This document shows, piece after piece, positions 9,487 through 18,204 of a DNA stretch of 64,000 nucleotides. The stretch covers positions 186,001 through 250,000 of the forward strand of contig NC_017934.1 in assembly GCF_000147715.2 (NCBI RefSeq), written 5' to 3'. The DNA is from Mesotoga prima MesG1.Ag.4.2. GTDB taxonomy: Bacteria; Thermotogota; Thermotogae; Petrotogales; Kosmotogaceae. Within the stretch, counting starts at the first letter, position 1; every line of letters starts with the position of its first letter. The notes under the pieces were generated by a model. That model saw only the letters and a program-made list of their open reading frames with translations. It made no database searches and was not told where the DNA came from. A program made the translations under genes and the position numbers.

Positions 9487-9837
9487 TCATGTGATATCTA
9501 GGAGAATCTTTATCCGATCCAGAACGTCGAGGATTACTTCTTCTGAGACCTGACCGATCTTCTTCTCCAATCTATTTCTCGAGATTGACCTTAAGTCCTC
9601 GGTCTTAATGTAGCTTGTTACATCGAGCCCTGTTTGCTCTCCGGAGATCTCAACATGCAGCGGGATAGATTTGTTCTTTGACGTTAAGGGAACAACAATC
9701 ACGAGCTCAGCAGGTCCATGATTGAACTGGTCGACCGAAATGACCAAACATGGTCTAAATCCAGATTGCTCTCTTCCTCTAGTTGGACTGAGGTTTGCCA
9801 ACCAGATTTCTCCTCTTAAAGGCAGCTCTCTATTCAT
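9487..9837 (-). CDS. MazF/PemK-like mRNA endonuclease toxin
   Basis: About 116 residues with the MazF/PemK SH3-like fold signature: RGEIWLANLSPTRGREQSGFRPCLVIS at the start, then VVPLTS, and TSYIKTEDLRSISRNRLEKKIG. These families cleave mRNA at short sequences and are held by a co-transcribed antitoxin. The ATG at 9837 overlaps the antitoxin stop; an in-frame GTG at 9843 is an alternative, and neither has a strong ribosome site, which suggests translational coupling. The neighbouring gene encodes the likely antitoxin. Cleavage specificity cannot be read. Confidence 0.88.
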   Translation of the reverse strand: MNRELPLRGEIWLANLSPTRGREQSGFRPCLVISVDQFNHGPAELVIVVPLTSKNKSIPLHVEISGEQTGLDVTSYIKTEDLRSISRNRLEKKIGQVSEEVILDVLDRIKILLDIT

Positions 9838-10081
9838 GATCACTTTGCCCGTCTAATAGTGAGCCTTCCCATTCTTCCCTCTCGTCTAACTCGCCTTTCC
9901 AAAGATCGGCTTGCTCTTTTAGTTTTGAGAAGGCTTCATTTGTATCTTCCAGGAGCAACTCACGTCTATATGATTCCACTGCTTTAGCAAGTATTTCTCC
10001 GATTGTTTCACCACTGGCGGAGGCCATTGCCTTAAGCCTCGAATGAGTTTCGAAAGGGACTCTGACTATTTGTGTTTTCAA
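9830..10081 (-). CDS. Ribbon-helix-helix-type antitoxin
   Basis: An 83-residue acidic-tailed protein. The N-terminus (TQIVRVPFETHSRLKAMASASGETIGEILAKAVESYRREL) fits a ribbon-helix-helix DNA-binding domain as in MazE or CopG-like antitoxins. The C-terminal tail (LWKGELDEREEWEGSLLDG) would wrap the toxin. The start is TTG at 10081, with AGGTGGTG upstream. The gene overlaps the toxin by 8 bases. By analogy the pair is autorepressed; no operator was identified with certainty. Confidence 0.8.
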   Translation of the reverse strand: MKTQIVRVPFETHSRLKAMASASGETIGEILAKAVESYRRELLLEDTNEAFSKLKEQADLWKGELDEREEWEGSLLDGQSDHE

Positions 10082-10822
10082 GATTAATCACCACCTAGTA
10101 AATTGATTCGTATACTATAACATAACACGATTTGTGACAGAAAACACCTTTTCGGTTGATCCCATCGAAGGGAATAGATGCGGAAACGAGTTCATGACGG
10201 AATTGATAGCGGGTCTTGAGTTAGGGTCTAGGGTGTAGTGAAAGAAACGATCTTCTCTGCAGTCATTCCATGGATAATGCTTTGATGAGCTCCACAGGAT
10301 CCCATTTTTCTCGTTCTTCTCATTGTTTCTCTTCTTCTTGCAAAGTCCTCGTTTTTCGCTATGAATCGAGATTCTGGCCAGAATTATGCCAGAATGACGG
10401 GAAGGACCGTCATCCCGGACTTGATCCGGGATCTGGGCTTGTGAGAAACGTGATCGGTGGTAGCAGGTGGCGGGTTCGTAAGAGCAAGAGAAACTGGTTG
10501 GGCGTTGATCGGTTTTCCGTTATCCGGGGAAAAGCTGAAGGTGACTAAAAGAAAGGATCGAGATTCTGAAACAAGTTCAGAATGACTGTATGTGACGTAT
10601 TCGGAGAACCCTCTGGGATGCTGAAACAAGTTCAGCATGACGAAATCTCGGACGAATAACCAAGAACTTGGACGCGTAGCGTCGGAACGAAGAACCGTTT
10701 TTCTCAAAGGGCGACTCTAGTTTCAGCATAACGGCATCAGAAGTTTTTTTCTTGGCTTGCAACTTGGAACAGTCAACACCTAACTGCTCTTCGAAGGACG
10801 GGTTCATGGTTTTGGACGAAGG
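10082..10822. repeat. Gene-free stretch with inverted copies of families B, C, D and E
   Basis: 10082-10365 shows no gene. From about 10366 there are hairpins with arms ATTCTGGC/GCCAGAAT, family B (near 10410-10435), a reversed family E (about 10440-10520), two family C hairpins (near 10562 and 10618) and the first half of a family D repeat ending in GGACGAAGG at 10822, where the IS110 element begins. Confidence 0.7.
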
Positions 10823-10866
10823 GCTTCTACTATGTCAACAGTTATAAAAAAGGCAGACTGAAAGGA

Positions 10867-12093
10867 TCAAGCAGTAGACCGGCAGGTAGCTACTGAAGAT
10901 ACTTTCAGCGAGTATTCAGGCTTCTGTTCTCCCTCCTTTTTAGAAGGAGTATAATCAGAAAGAGGATTCCTCTTGAAGAATTTCTCTTCTGAGTAGGGAG
11001 TCAAATCCCTAAGCATGGCGAAGGCGATTTTGAGGATGGTGTTCGCCAATGCACGGAGGGCATGAGCAGAGCTCTTGCCCTCGCTCTTTTTGTTGTCGTA
11101 GAATCTTTTCATCCATTTAGAGCTATTTGTTGCAGCAAGACTGGCTATATGAAGAGTCCCTCTGAGATAGTGATTGCAGTTACTTCTCATCTTGGTGGTA
11201 TTCTTGTTACCGCTTCCATAGTAAGTCGGAGTAGTTCCCGCGTACCTTTGAAGGTCTCTGTAGGAACTGAACTTGTGTGTTAGGTAGGCAACTATGAGCT
11301 GGCTGGCGATTATTGCTCCCACTCCAGGTAAGGTGAGAAGCACACTGAATTCGCTTTCCTCAATGATTTCTTTCATCTGCTTGCCTATCTCTTCCTTCAT
11401 CACTTTTTTCTCCATAGCGTACCTTGAGAAAGCGACTATCAATGTCCTTATGGAAGCTGGCACATATCTTTCAAGCGCGATTTTTCTGAGCTCCTTCAGC
11501 TTGCTTTTGAGATTGCTATTTATCAGGAAACCCATCTCTTTAAGCTTCTGGAGTATCTCTTTATCAGACATTGTGAGAAAGTCTTTTGCAGTAGGACAGA
11601 TGGATATAAACGCCAGTTTTCTGGCGGAAGTGCCACTGAAAACTTCTTTCACCTCCGGCCAGTACCTTTCAAGGTATGCATCCAGCCTTCCTATATCCTG
11701 CATCATAGATACATTTATCACAGCGTTCTCTTCAACCAGTACATCCAGCTCAAAAGCTATCCCTTCCCTCTTCACTTGCAAACACCATTCGGGGTTATGC
11801 TCATAGGTCATCGCTATTACCTTCGAATCAATGAAATCGCTCTTGCCTTCTATCACGAAGAATGACCTGGCTTCGCTCGATCTCCTGCTTGGAAGTATGT
11901 ACACCTGCCTGTTGTTCCTTAGAAGATAATCGACGATCCTGTTATTGCCATCCTCAATAACATAGACCGCCTCCTTTATCTTCAGAAGCTTCGCAAAATC
12001 TTCTTCCTTGTTCTTTAAAACTAACTTCTTACCCTGGTGCAAAAGATAACAGTAATGCTTCTTTCTTCCCCAATCAATTCCAACTATCTCCAT
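10867..12093 (-). CDS. IS110-family DEDD transposase (bridge-RNA-type recombinase)
   Basis: A 408-residue protein. The N-terminal RuvC-like DEDD domain shows GIDWG (D7), VIEDG (E47) and KSDFIDSKVIA (D86, D89). The C-terminal Transposase_20 domain shows LPGVGAIIASQLIAYL-like sequence, then FSSYRDLQRYAGTTPTYYGSGN with the probable catalytic serine in GSG, and NHYLRGTLHIASLAA. IS110 recombinases excise a circle and insert it using a structured guide RNA. The ATG at 12093 has GGAGGTG upstream. The frame is intact with both catalytic regions present, so the element may be active. Confidence 0.93.
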   Translation of the reverse strand: MEIVGIDWGRKKHYCYLLHQGKKLVLKNKEEDFAKLLKIKEAVYVIEDGNNRIVDYLLRNNRQVYILPSRRSSEARSFFVIEGKSDFIDSKVIAMTYEHNPEWCLQVKREGIAFELDVLVEENAVINVSMMQDIGRLDAYLERYWPEVKEVFSGTSARKLAFISICPTAKDFLTMSDKEILQKLKEMGFLINSNLKSKLKELRKIALERYVPASIRTLIVAFSRYAMEKKVMKEEIGKQMKEIIEESEFSVLLTLPGVGAIIASQLIVAYLTHKFSSYRDLQRYAGTTPTYYGSGNKNTTKMRSNCNHYLRGTLHIASLAATNSSKWMKRFYDNKKSEGKSSAHALRALANTILKIAFAMLRDLTPYSEEKFFKRNPLSDYTPSKKEGEQKPEYSLKVSSVATCRSTA

Positions 12094-12127
12094 AACTGCA
12101 CCTCCGTTGCTTGTTTGGCAGTTTGTT

Positions 12128-12290
12128 GAGTGTTTCGTTTACCGCTGTTTTGGTCCTGAAGCATTCCTGCTCCGGATATTCTACTATCGTTCCTGAACAC
12201 TCCTGGATGCAAGATGTTCTTGCCCAACTGGGCCTCGCAGGCTATAACCAAGGACTGGACTTATCTTGCATCCCCTGCCTCTCTTATTCT
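12128..12290 (-). ncRNA. Candidate IS110 bridge RNA
   Basis: Read on the minus strand, upstream of the transposase, there are two stem-loops of the bridge-RNA type. Stem-loop 1 has an 11-bp outer stem (12263-12273 with 12205-12215) and an apical hairpin GCCU-GCG-AGGC (12232-12242). Its left internal loop contains GUCCUUGGUU (12255-12246), the same sequence as the junction with the target flank (12307-12298). Stem-loop 2 has a 7-bp outer stem (12196-12202 with 12128-12134) and an apical hairpin GGAGCA-GGAA-UGCUUC (12158-12173). Its left internal loop contains AUAGUAGAA (12187-12179), identical to the element's other end (10833-10825). Two of the four expected guides are therefore visible. RNA ends are estimates. 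Confidence 0.7.
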
Positions 12291-12298
12291 AACAAACA

Positions 12299-12570
12299 AC
12301 CAAGGACGGCTCTTTGTAGCGGTCATCGGGTTCTCCGCTTTTAAGCTTGCAGCGGCTCTTCTCCCGCGAAGCGGAACTGGCTTCAAAATCGCCTCCTGCC
12401 GAAGGCAGCATTGCGACCTGGGCTGTTCTTGCCCAGCCTTGCGTCTTATTCCGTTCTTTCCGACCCCCTAGCGCTATCCCCGACCACTTCTTCAGAAGTG
12501 CAGATCCCGAAACGAGTTAGGGATTACAGTCCTTTGCATCATTCTGGCACGCTTCTGGCCAGAATTCGGT
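12299..12570. repeat. Second half of the interrupted family D repeat and other repeats
   Basis: The family D sequence resumes with CCAAGGACGGCTC. It is followed by a degenerate E-like or B-like stretch and an ATTCTGGC/GCCAGAAT hairpin (about 12542-12565). No gene is seen. Confidence 0.6.
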
Positions 12571-12654
12571 TCGTTCAACTATTGAAGAGGACGATCTCTA
12601 TCCTTGGGAAGACTGATCATTATTGATAGCGGGCGTGCCGCCGCACGCCCCTAC
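12571..12654 (+). pseudogene. Fossil RAYT 3' end with right REP
   Basis: TCAACTATTGAAGAGGACGA and the following codons encode the last residues of the RAYT (STIEEDDLYPWED then stop). They are followed by the family A' hairpin with CTAC (12631-12654). The sequence is nearly identical to 627-702, but nothing upstream matches the RAYT gene. Spacer and E-like sequence follow to about 12745. Confidence 0.8.
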
Positions 12655-12761
12655 ATCCGTTTGGATCGAATTTATTTGCACATGCAACTCACAACTTGCA
12701 TCTTGGAACTTGCAATTGATCTATTTCAGATAACGGCGAACCTTCTACGGACAACCATTGT

Positions 12762-15482
12762 CTACTGCCTTTTTCTTGTAACCAGCTTCTTGATTTCGTA
12801 TATCCAAAGGATCGCGCTACCTAGGGCTAACGACAGGAGAAGATCCCATACACCCAGAGCCTGTGTGGTGAAGAGCCCCTGCATAAAGGGTACATATATA
12901 ACTGCTAGCTGAAGCCCGAAGCTCGCCAGTACTGCATACATTAGATAAGGATTCTCTTTGAACGGTGCGTTGAAGATCGATTTCGTTCTTGATCTCACAG
13001 ACAATGCAAAGAAGAGCTGAGAGAAGACAAGGGTTGAAAACAACATCGTTCTCCACGGCCCGTTGATATCGTTCATCCAGTAAACCAACCCAACGCCAAG
13101 AGAAAAGGCGGAGAGCAGTAGCCCGATAAGGATTACATTCCATCTTCCATTTGCCAGGACGTGTTCCTTCGTCGGGTTGGGTGGACGCTTCATTATATCC
13201 TTTTCCGGTGGTTCAACTGCGAGCGCCAATGCGGGGACTCCGTCCGTGACCAGGTTGAGCCAGAGTATCTGAAGGGGCGCCAGGGGGAGCGAGATACCAA
13301 AGAATGGTCCTAGAAGCATTATCCATATCTCTCCGAAGTTCGACGCCAGGATGTACCTTATGAACTTGTGTATGTTGTCGAAGATTGTCCTTCCTTCACG
13401 AATGGCCGAGACGATCGTGGTGAAGTTATCGTCGATGAGAACCATATCGGCGACTTCCTTTGTTACGTCAGTCCCCGTTATGCCCATAGCGATCCCTATG
13501 TCGGCCTGTTTGAGAGCGGGGGCGTCATTAACGCCATCACCCGTCATGGCGACGACATTTCCCTGTCTCTGAAGAGAGTCGACGATCTTCAGCTTGTGTT
13601 CCGGTGCGACTCGGGCATATACCGAGGTTTCTGCGGTCACTCTGTCGAGCTCCTCCTCCGTAAGGTTTTCGATTTCTCGACCCATCTTGACGTTTGACTT
13701 GTCGTCAACTATGGTGAGGCTCTCTGCTATATAACCGGCTGTCAGGGGATGGTCACCCGTAATCATAATCGGCCTTATACCTGCTTCACGGGCGGTCATT
13801 ATCGATTCTTTGACGCCTTCTCTTGCGGGATCCATCATTCCAAATATACCGGTGAAGATGAGATTTTTTTCTTCGACCTTTTTGTCTTCGACTTCCGCGG
13901 AGTTTACTGGCCTGAAGGCTACTCCAAGAACCCTCATTCCATTTGCCGCGAGGTTGTTGTTTGTCTCTATGATTCTTCTCTTCCAGTCATCATCTAACTC
14001 ATGTATCTCGTCACCTTCCAGTACTCTGTCACACACTTCAACGAGAGAATCGACGGCTCCCTTAGTAAATGCAACATATTGATCGACAGCATTTTCTCGA
14101 AGGTGTTCCGGAACGTCTGCAGGAATCTTACCCTTTGGATTCGACTTGATCTCGTGGATAGTTGTCATCCTCTTTCGCTCCGAATCGAAGGGGATCTCCA
14201 GGATCCTGGGCATTGCCTGTTCGAGGTCACTTTTCTCGATGCCGACTCTGTAAGCCGCATATACTAGCGCGCCCTCCGTCGGATCTCCGATCACATCTGC
14301 CTGCTGCTTTTTGTGGACGGGAGGTTTGATCTCGGCATCGTTGCATAGCGCGGCCGCTGTGAGCATTATTTCAAAGGATTTATTGTCGTCTTCGGGGAGG
14401 GCCTCGGGATCGGGTTCATTTTCTTTTCCAAAGTCCAGTGTCCGTCCGGCCATCTCTACGACTGTCACTTTCATTCTGTTTTCGGTAATCGTTCCCGTCT
14501 TGTCGGAACAGATTACGGTAACTGAACCAAGCGTCTCGACGGCCATCAGTTTCCGAACGAGAGCGTTCTTCTTCAACATTCGCTGAGCCCCAAGAGCCAG
14601 TGCAATAGTAACAACTGTCGGAAGTCCTTCTGGAACCGCGGCCACTGCGAAAGAGACTGCAGTCATGAACATCAGCTCTAGATCTTCGCCCCTCAGCAAG
14701 CCCATTACGAAGATCACACCCACTATTCCTAGCGCGATCAAGGCAAGAATCTTACCGAGCTGGTCGATATTCTTCTGCAGCGGGGTCTGGGTCTCGGCAG
14801 TATCTTGAAGCATTGCTGCAATCTTCCCGAGTTCGGTTTCCATTCCCGTTGCCGTCACTATTCCGACTCCGCGGCCGTAAGTGACAACCGTCCCGGAATA
14901 CGCCATGTTTTTGCGGTCACCGAGAGAGGGGTTCTCTTCTTCGATAGGTTTAGTAGTCTTCTCCACCGCCTCCGATTCGCCAGTAAGAGCTGACTCCTGA
15001 ATCTTCAGATTGGTTGCCTCGATAAGCCGCATATCTGCCGGCACGATATTTCCGGCCTCTAGAATCACAATATCTCCGGGAACAATCTCTGTTGAGTTTA
15101 TCTCCACGATCTTTCCGTCCCGCCTGACCTTCACTCTGGGCACGGACATCTTCTTCAATGCAGCCATTGCCTTTTCGGCTCTGTATTCTTGAGTGAACCC
15201 CAGGATGGTGTTCAGGGCTACAATCGCAAGAATTACTATCGTATCCCTTAATTCACCGACGAAGGCCGTAATCACCGAAGCAACAATCAGGATTATTACC
15301 ATCACAGACTTCAGTTGTGAAAGAAGAATCTTCCATGCGCTGCGCCTGTTCTTCTCTGTAAGCTCGTTCAAGCCATACTGTTCTATTCTCTCCTTTGCCT
15401 TTGCCCCGGAGAGCCCCTCGTTTGAGCTTGATCCGAGTTCTTTTATGACCTCTTCTATTGTTTCCTGATGGTGTTTTGCCAT
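12762..15482 (-). CDS. P2A-type calcium-transporting ATPase
   Basis: A 906-residue P-type ATPase of the SERCA/PMR1 class that exports Ca2+ (possibly Mn2+) at the cost of ATP. An N-terminal cation ATPase domain precedes TM1-2. TGES (167-170) lies in the actuator domain and PEGLP (284-288) in TM4. DKTGT (327-331) carries the phosphorylated aspartate. TGDGVND (647-653) follows. The site II calcium ligands are present as N715/E718 in ASNFGE and N743/T746/D747 in NLVTDG. The ATG at 15482 has GGAGG upstream. The gene is monocistronic; repeats begin close beyond both ends. Length is normal for the family, with no sign of damage. Confidence 0.95.
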   Translation of the reverse strand: MAKHHQETIEEVIKELGSSSNEGLSGAKAKERIEQYGLNELTEKNRRSAWKILLSQLKSVMVIILIVASVITAFVGELRDTIVILAIVALNTILGFTQEYRAEKAMAALKKMSVPRVKVRRDGKIVEINSTEIVPGDIVILEAGNIVPADMRLIEATNLKIQESALTGESEAVEKTTKPIEEENPSLGDRKNMAYSGTVVTYGRGVGIVTATGMETELGKIAAMLQDTAETQTPLQKNIDQLGKILALIALGIVGVIFVMGLLRGEDLELMFMTAVSFAVAAVPEGLPTVVTIALALGAQRMLKKNALVRKLMAVETLGSVTVICSDKTGTITENRMKVTVVEMAGRTLDFGKENEPDPEALPEDDNKSFEIMLTAAALCNDAEIKPPVHKKQQADVIGDPTEGALVYAAYRVGIEKSDLEQAMPRILEIPFDSERKRMTTIHEIKSNPKGKIPADVPEHLRENAVDQYVAFTKGAVDSLVEVCDRVLEGDEIHELDDDWKRRIIETNNNLAANGMRVLGVAFRPVNSAEVEDKKVEEKNLIFTGIFGMMDPAREGVKESIMTAREAGIRPIMITGDHPLTAGYIAESLTIVDDKSNVKMGREIENLTEEELDRVTAETSVYARVAPEHKLKIVDSLQRQGNVVAMTGDGVNDAPALKQADIGIAMGITGTDVTKEVADMVLIDDNFTTIVSAIREGRTIFDNIHKFIRYILASNFGEIWIMLLGPFFGISLPLAPLQILWLNLVTDGVPALALAVEPPEKDIMKRPPNPTKEHVLANGRWNVILIGLLLSAFSLGVGLVYWMNDINGPWRTMLFSTLVFSQLFFALSVRSRTKSIFNAPFKENPYLMYAVLASFGLQLAVIYVPFMQGLFTTQALGVWDLLLSLALGSAILWIYEIKKLVTRKRQ

Positions 15483-15540
15483 GCTTCAACCTCCGTTTAA
15501 TAGAACAGTTGCACAGTTCGTCTAATTTAAGTTCGAGTAT

Positions 15541-16301
15541 TTAAGTCTAGATCCCGAGACAAGTTCGGGATGACAGTGTTAGGTAATTGCGAAAACGGCA
15601 CTTACAATCATGCTAAAAGAAGCCGTCCTTGGTCCTTCGTCCAAGATCATGGACCCGTCCTTCGAAAGAACCGCTGTGCGCTTAAGAACAAAAACCCGCT
15701 GGCCGCTGTAAAGAACCGTCCCTCAAGATCGTGGACCCGTCCTTTGAAGGGCAGTTAGGAGTTGTCTGTTCCAAGTTGCAAGCCCTTAAGAAAAGAACCG
15801 TCCCTCGTCCTTCGTCCAAGATCATGAACCCGTCCTTCGAAAGAGCCGCTGCACGCTTAAGAACAAGAACCCGCTGGCCGCTGCGAGAAACTCAAGAAAC
15901 ATTCCTGGTACACTTTTCGAGTTCATGTGCCTGTCCTTTGAGAAAAACGGTTCTTCGTTCCGACGCTACGCGTCCAGGTTCTTAGTTCTTTTTCAGCATC
16001 ACGTTACTCTGAGATTGTTTCAACATTTAGGCGCCTTTTGCGAAAACGTCACATCACGTCATGCTGAAATTGTTTCAGCATGACGGCGGGCTTTCCGAAT
16101 ACGTCAAATACAGTCATTCTGAACTTGTTTCAGAATCTCGACGTTTCTTTCCAGTCACCCGCATGCTTTCCCGCGGAGAACGGACAACTTTCCAACGGTA
16201 AACCTGTTTCTCCTGCTCTTCCAAACCCGCCACCTGCTACCACCGACTACGGTTTCTTATAAGCCCAGATCCTGAACAGGAGCTTTTCAGACAGAATAGG
16301 T
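15541..16301. repeat. Gene-free repeat cluster (families B, C, D, E)
   Basis: A family B copy lies at about 15551-15572. Two family D blocks with GTCCTTCG follow (about 15620-15850). Family C hairpins lie near 16058-16083 and 16115-16138, a family E copy at about 16160-16262, and a partial B after it. No gene is seen. Confidence 0.75.
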
Positions 16302-16382
16302 TCGTTCAACTATTGAGGAGGACGATCTCTATCCTTGGGAAGACTGATCCTCAATAGCGGGCGTGCCGCCGCACGCCCCTAC
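16302..16382 (+). pseudogene. Second fossil RAYT 3' end with right REP
   Basis: Encodes the last RAYT residues (STIEEDDLYPWED, stop) and then the A' hairpin GGGCGTGCCGCCGCACGCCC with CTAC (16359-16382). A conserved spacer and family E continue to 16533, where E meets the 3' end of the ABC permease gene. Confidence 0.8.
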
Positions 16383-16533
16383 ATCCGTTTGGATCGAATT
16401 TATTCGCACATGCAACTCCGTGCAACTTGGAACTTGTAACTGTTATTTTCTGAGAACGGACAACCATTCAACGGTCAGCCGTTTCTCCTGCCCTTACGAA
16501 CCCGCTACCTGCTACCACCGACCACGGTTTTTT

Positions 16534-18204
16534 TCACAAATCTCTAGCAAAGAGCCTGTTCGCTCTCTTGATAAGTATAGGCCACGTGACTACAATACCA
16601 ACTAAAGCGATTGCGGTCAATATGATAGTCATAATTGTCCCGGATATGTTGTCCTTCAGTAAGAATGCGAGATATCCAAGACCGCCCACATAACCAAAGA
16701 CGACCGGAATCGAAAGCGCGACGTTGACGTTTTGCTTCATGGCTCTCTGAGGGTTCTCCCATTCAAGGATCGGCTTTATCGAGTCGATTATCATTTGCAG
16801 AATGTTCAAGAATGTGAGAGTCAATCCTCCGACAACAAATACAACTAACGCCTCTATGAAAGACAGACCAAGGATCAGACTAAGAGCGACTGCGCCGAAT
16901 GCCGGGCCTATCAAACTAAGCGTCTCGATATGAAGGAATTTGACTTTCACGATTTCATTTACGTCAACGGGAAGAACCTTCAGCTCCCTGATCAAATCTC
17001 CTTCTCTGCTAAACATAGAGGAGGCAAGGCCGTTTATTCCTCCCGCAACGGCTGCGACCAGTGCGCCGACTGGGACAAAGACTGGCTTGTACTGCTGAAA
17101 CTGGTCCAGCATCTGACCTAACTGATCGGTTTGTCCGGCAACGGCCGCTATGACCAGCAGGATTGGGAAGACCAGTACATTTCCGAATCCGTTGAAGGCG
17201 AATGCTGGGACCTTCAGGAAGTACCACCATTCTCTTTTATAGAGAGCAGAGAACTTTGTCTGTTGTAAGCCCATCAGCCAGGCTATCTCCCCTTCTTCAA
17301 GTTTCGACCGTTTGGCAAAATTCTCTTGGAGGCTCGAATAGACCGAGTAGTAAAATTTGTGACCAAAGAAGAGAAAGATTCCGAGAGCGGCAGCGTGCAG
17401 GCCAATGAAGGCAAGCAACCACAGTAAACCCTCTAAGAAGGGTTTGCTCAGGGCCTTCGTAACGAGTATAGTCGGCGGATATGCCCCGGCCGTCTTGTTT
17501 AGTATTGCATCTTCGCTCGAGAATATTCTCGCGAACTCCTCTGCGCTCATGTTCGGGTCAACCCTGCTGGTAAGGGAAACGAAAACAAGGAAGCCTAAAA
17601 CTACGAGCGCGCTTATCAGATAGACGATGCTGTCTCTGTATCTCTTGAAGCGGAAGAGTCTCGAAAGCGGCAGAACGATTATCGCCGAGAGCATTATGGG
17701 CAATACCTGACTGAGTAGAAAGATTATCGCCATGAATATCCAGTATGAAATACCGGCTCCAGATCTGATCCCGTAGAGAATGTAGGCAGGAAGAATGACC
17801 GCGATCGAAATTACCATGAGATCCACAAGCACAACCAGGAACTTCGACATCAGTACCTCGGTTGACTTTAAGGGCAGGGGTATCAGGACGCTCATGTCAT
17901 CCCCGAAGAAAAAAGTGCTTATCATAAGGAAGACTCCCATGATCAGCCCGAATAGATTCGCTATGAGAAACGGTCCTGCCAGAAAGAGCTGCCTCATTCC
18001 AGCAGCTTCATACTGATCGTACATAGTGTTCAGCAGACTCATGTAAAGAGGCCCAAGAGAAAAGACCATCAAGAGTACCACGCCTATTATTAATGCCGGT
18101 TCCCAGAGTCTTTCTCTTTTCTTGAAATGATAGAGAGATCTGGGTATGTTGTAGTGAGCGTTAATCAGCGTCGAGGTAAGCGAAATCACCATTTTCGGTC
18201 TCAC
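16534..18204 (-). CDS. ABC-2 type export permease (large form)
   Basis: A 556-residue membrane protein with about 12 hydrophobic segments, resembling permeases of ABC-2 exporters that work with a single GntR-linked ATPase. The GTG start at 18204 is preceded by GGAGGTG at 7 bases and overlaps the upstream ATPase gene by 44 bases, so the two are coupled. An in-frame ATG at 18192 is an alternative. It is the last gene of a GntR-ATPase-ATPase-permease operon. Substrate is unknown; lipid, peptide antibiotic or drug export are common roles. A family E repeat abuts its stop codon. Confidence 0.75.
   Translation of the reverse strand: MRPKMVISLTSTLINAHYNIPRSLYHFKKRERLWEPALIIGVVLLMVFSLGPLYMSLLNTMYDQYEAAGMRQLFLAGPFLIANLFGLIMGVFLMISTFFFGDDMSVLIPLPLKSTEVLMSKFLVVLVDLMVISIAVILPAYILYGIRSGAGISYWIFMAIIFLLSQVLPIMLSAIIVLPLSRLFRFKRYRDSIVYLISALVVLGFLVFVSLTSRVDPNMSAEEFARIFSSEDAILNKTAGAYPPTILVTKALSKPFLEGLLWLLAFIGLHAAALGIFLFFGHKFYYSVYSSLQENFAKRSKLEEGEIAWLMGLQQTKFSALYKREWWYFLKVPAFAFNGFGNVLVFPILLVIAAVAGQTDQLGQMLDQFQQYKPVFVPVGALVAAVAGGINGLASSMFSREGDLIRELKVLPVDVNEIVKVKFLHIETLSLIGPAFGAVALSLILGLSFIEALVVFVVGGLTLTFLNILQMIIDSIKPILEWENPQRAMKQNVNVALSIPVVFGYVGGLGYLAFLLKDNISGTIMTIILTAIALVGIVVTWPILIKRANRLFARDL

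Larger units (their letters stand above)
10823..12298 (-). mobile_element. IS110-family insertion sequence in a family D repeat
   Basis: The boundaries follow from the interrupted repeat. The left flank ends ...TTTTGGACGAAGG (10822) and the right flank resumes at about 12299 with ACCAAGGACGGCT; uninterrupted copies elsewhere (for example near 15622 and 57729, on the opposite strand) join these directly. The element is about 1.48 kb with no terminal inverted repeats and no clear target duplication, as expected for IS110. It carries one transposase gene and a 5' non-coding region of about 205 bp. Confidence 0.8.

Noticed and set aside
10384-10807. Minus-strand frames upstream of the IS110 element
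   Set aside because: They translate families B to E, which recur in all frames elsewhere.
15496-15530. Dyad GAACTGTGCAACTGTTC upstream of the calcium ATPase
   Set aside because: The pairing is short and no matching promoter boxes were found; too weak to call an operator.
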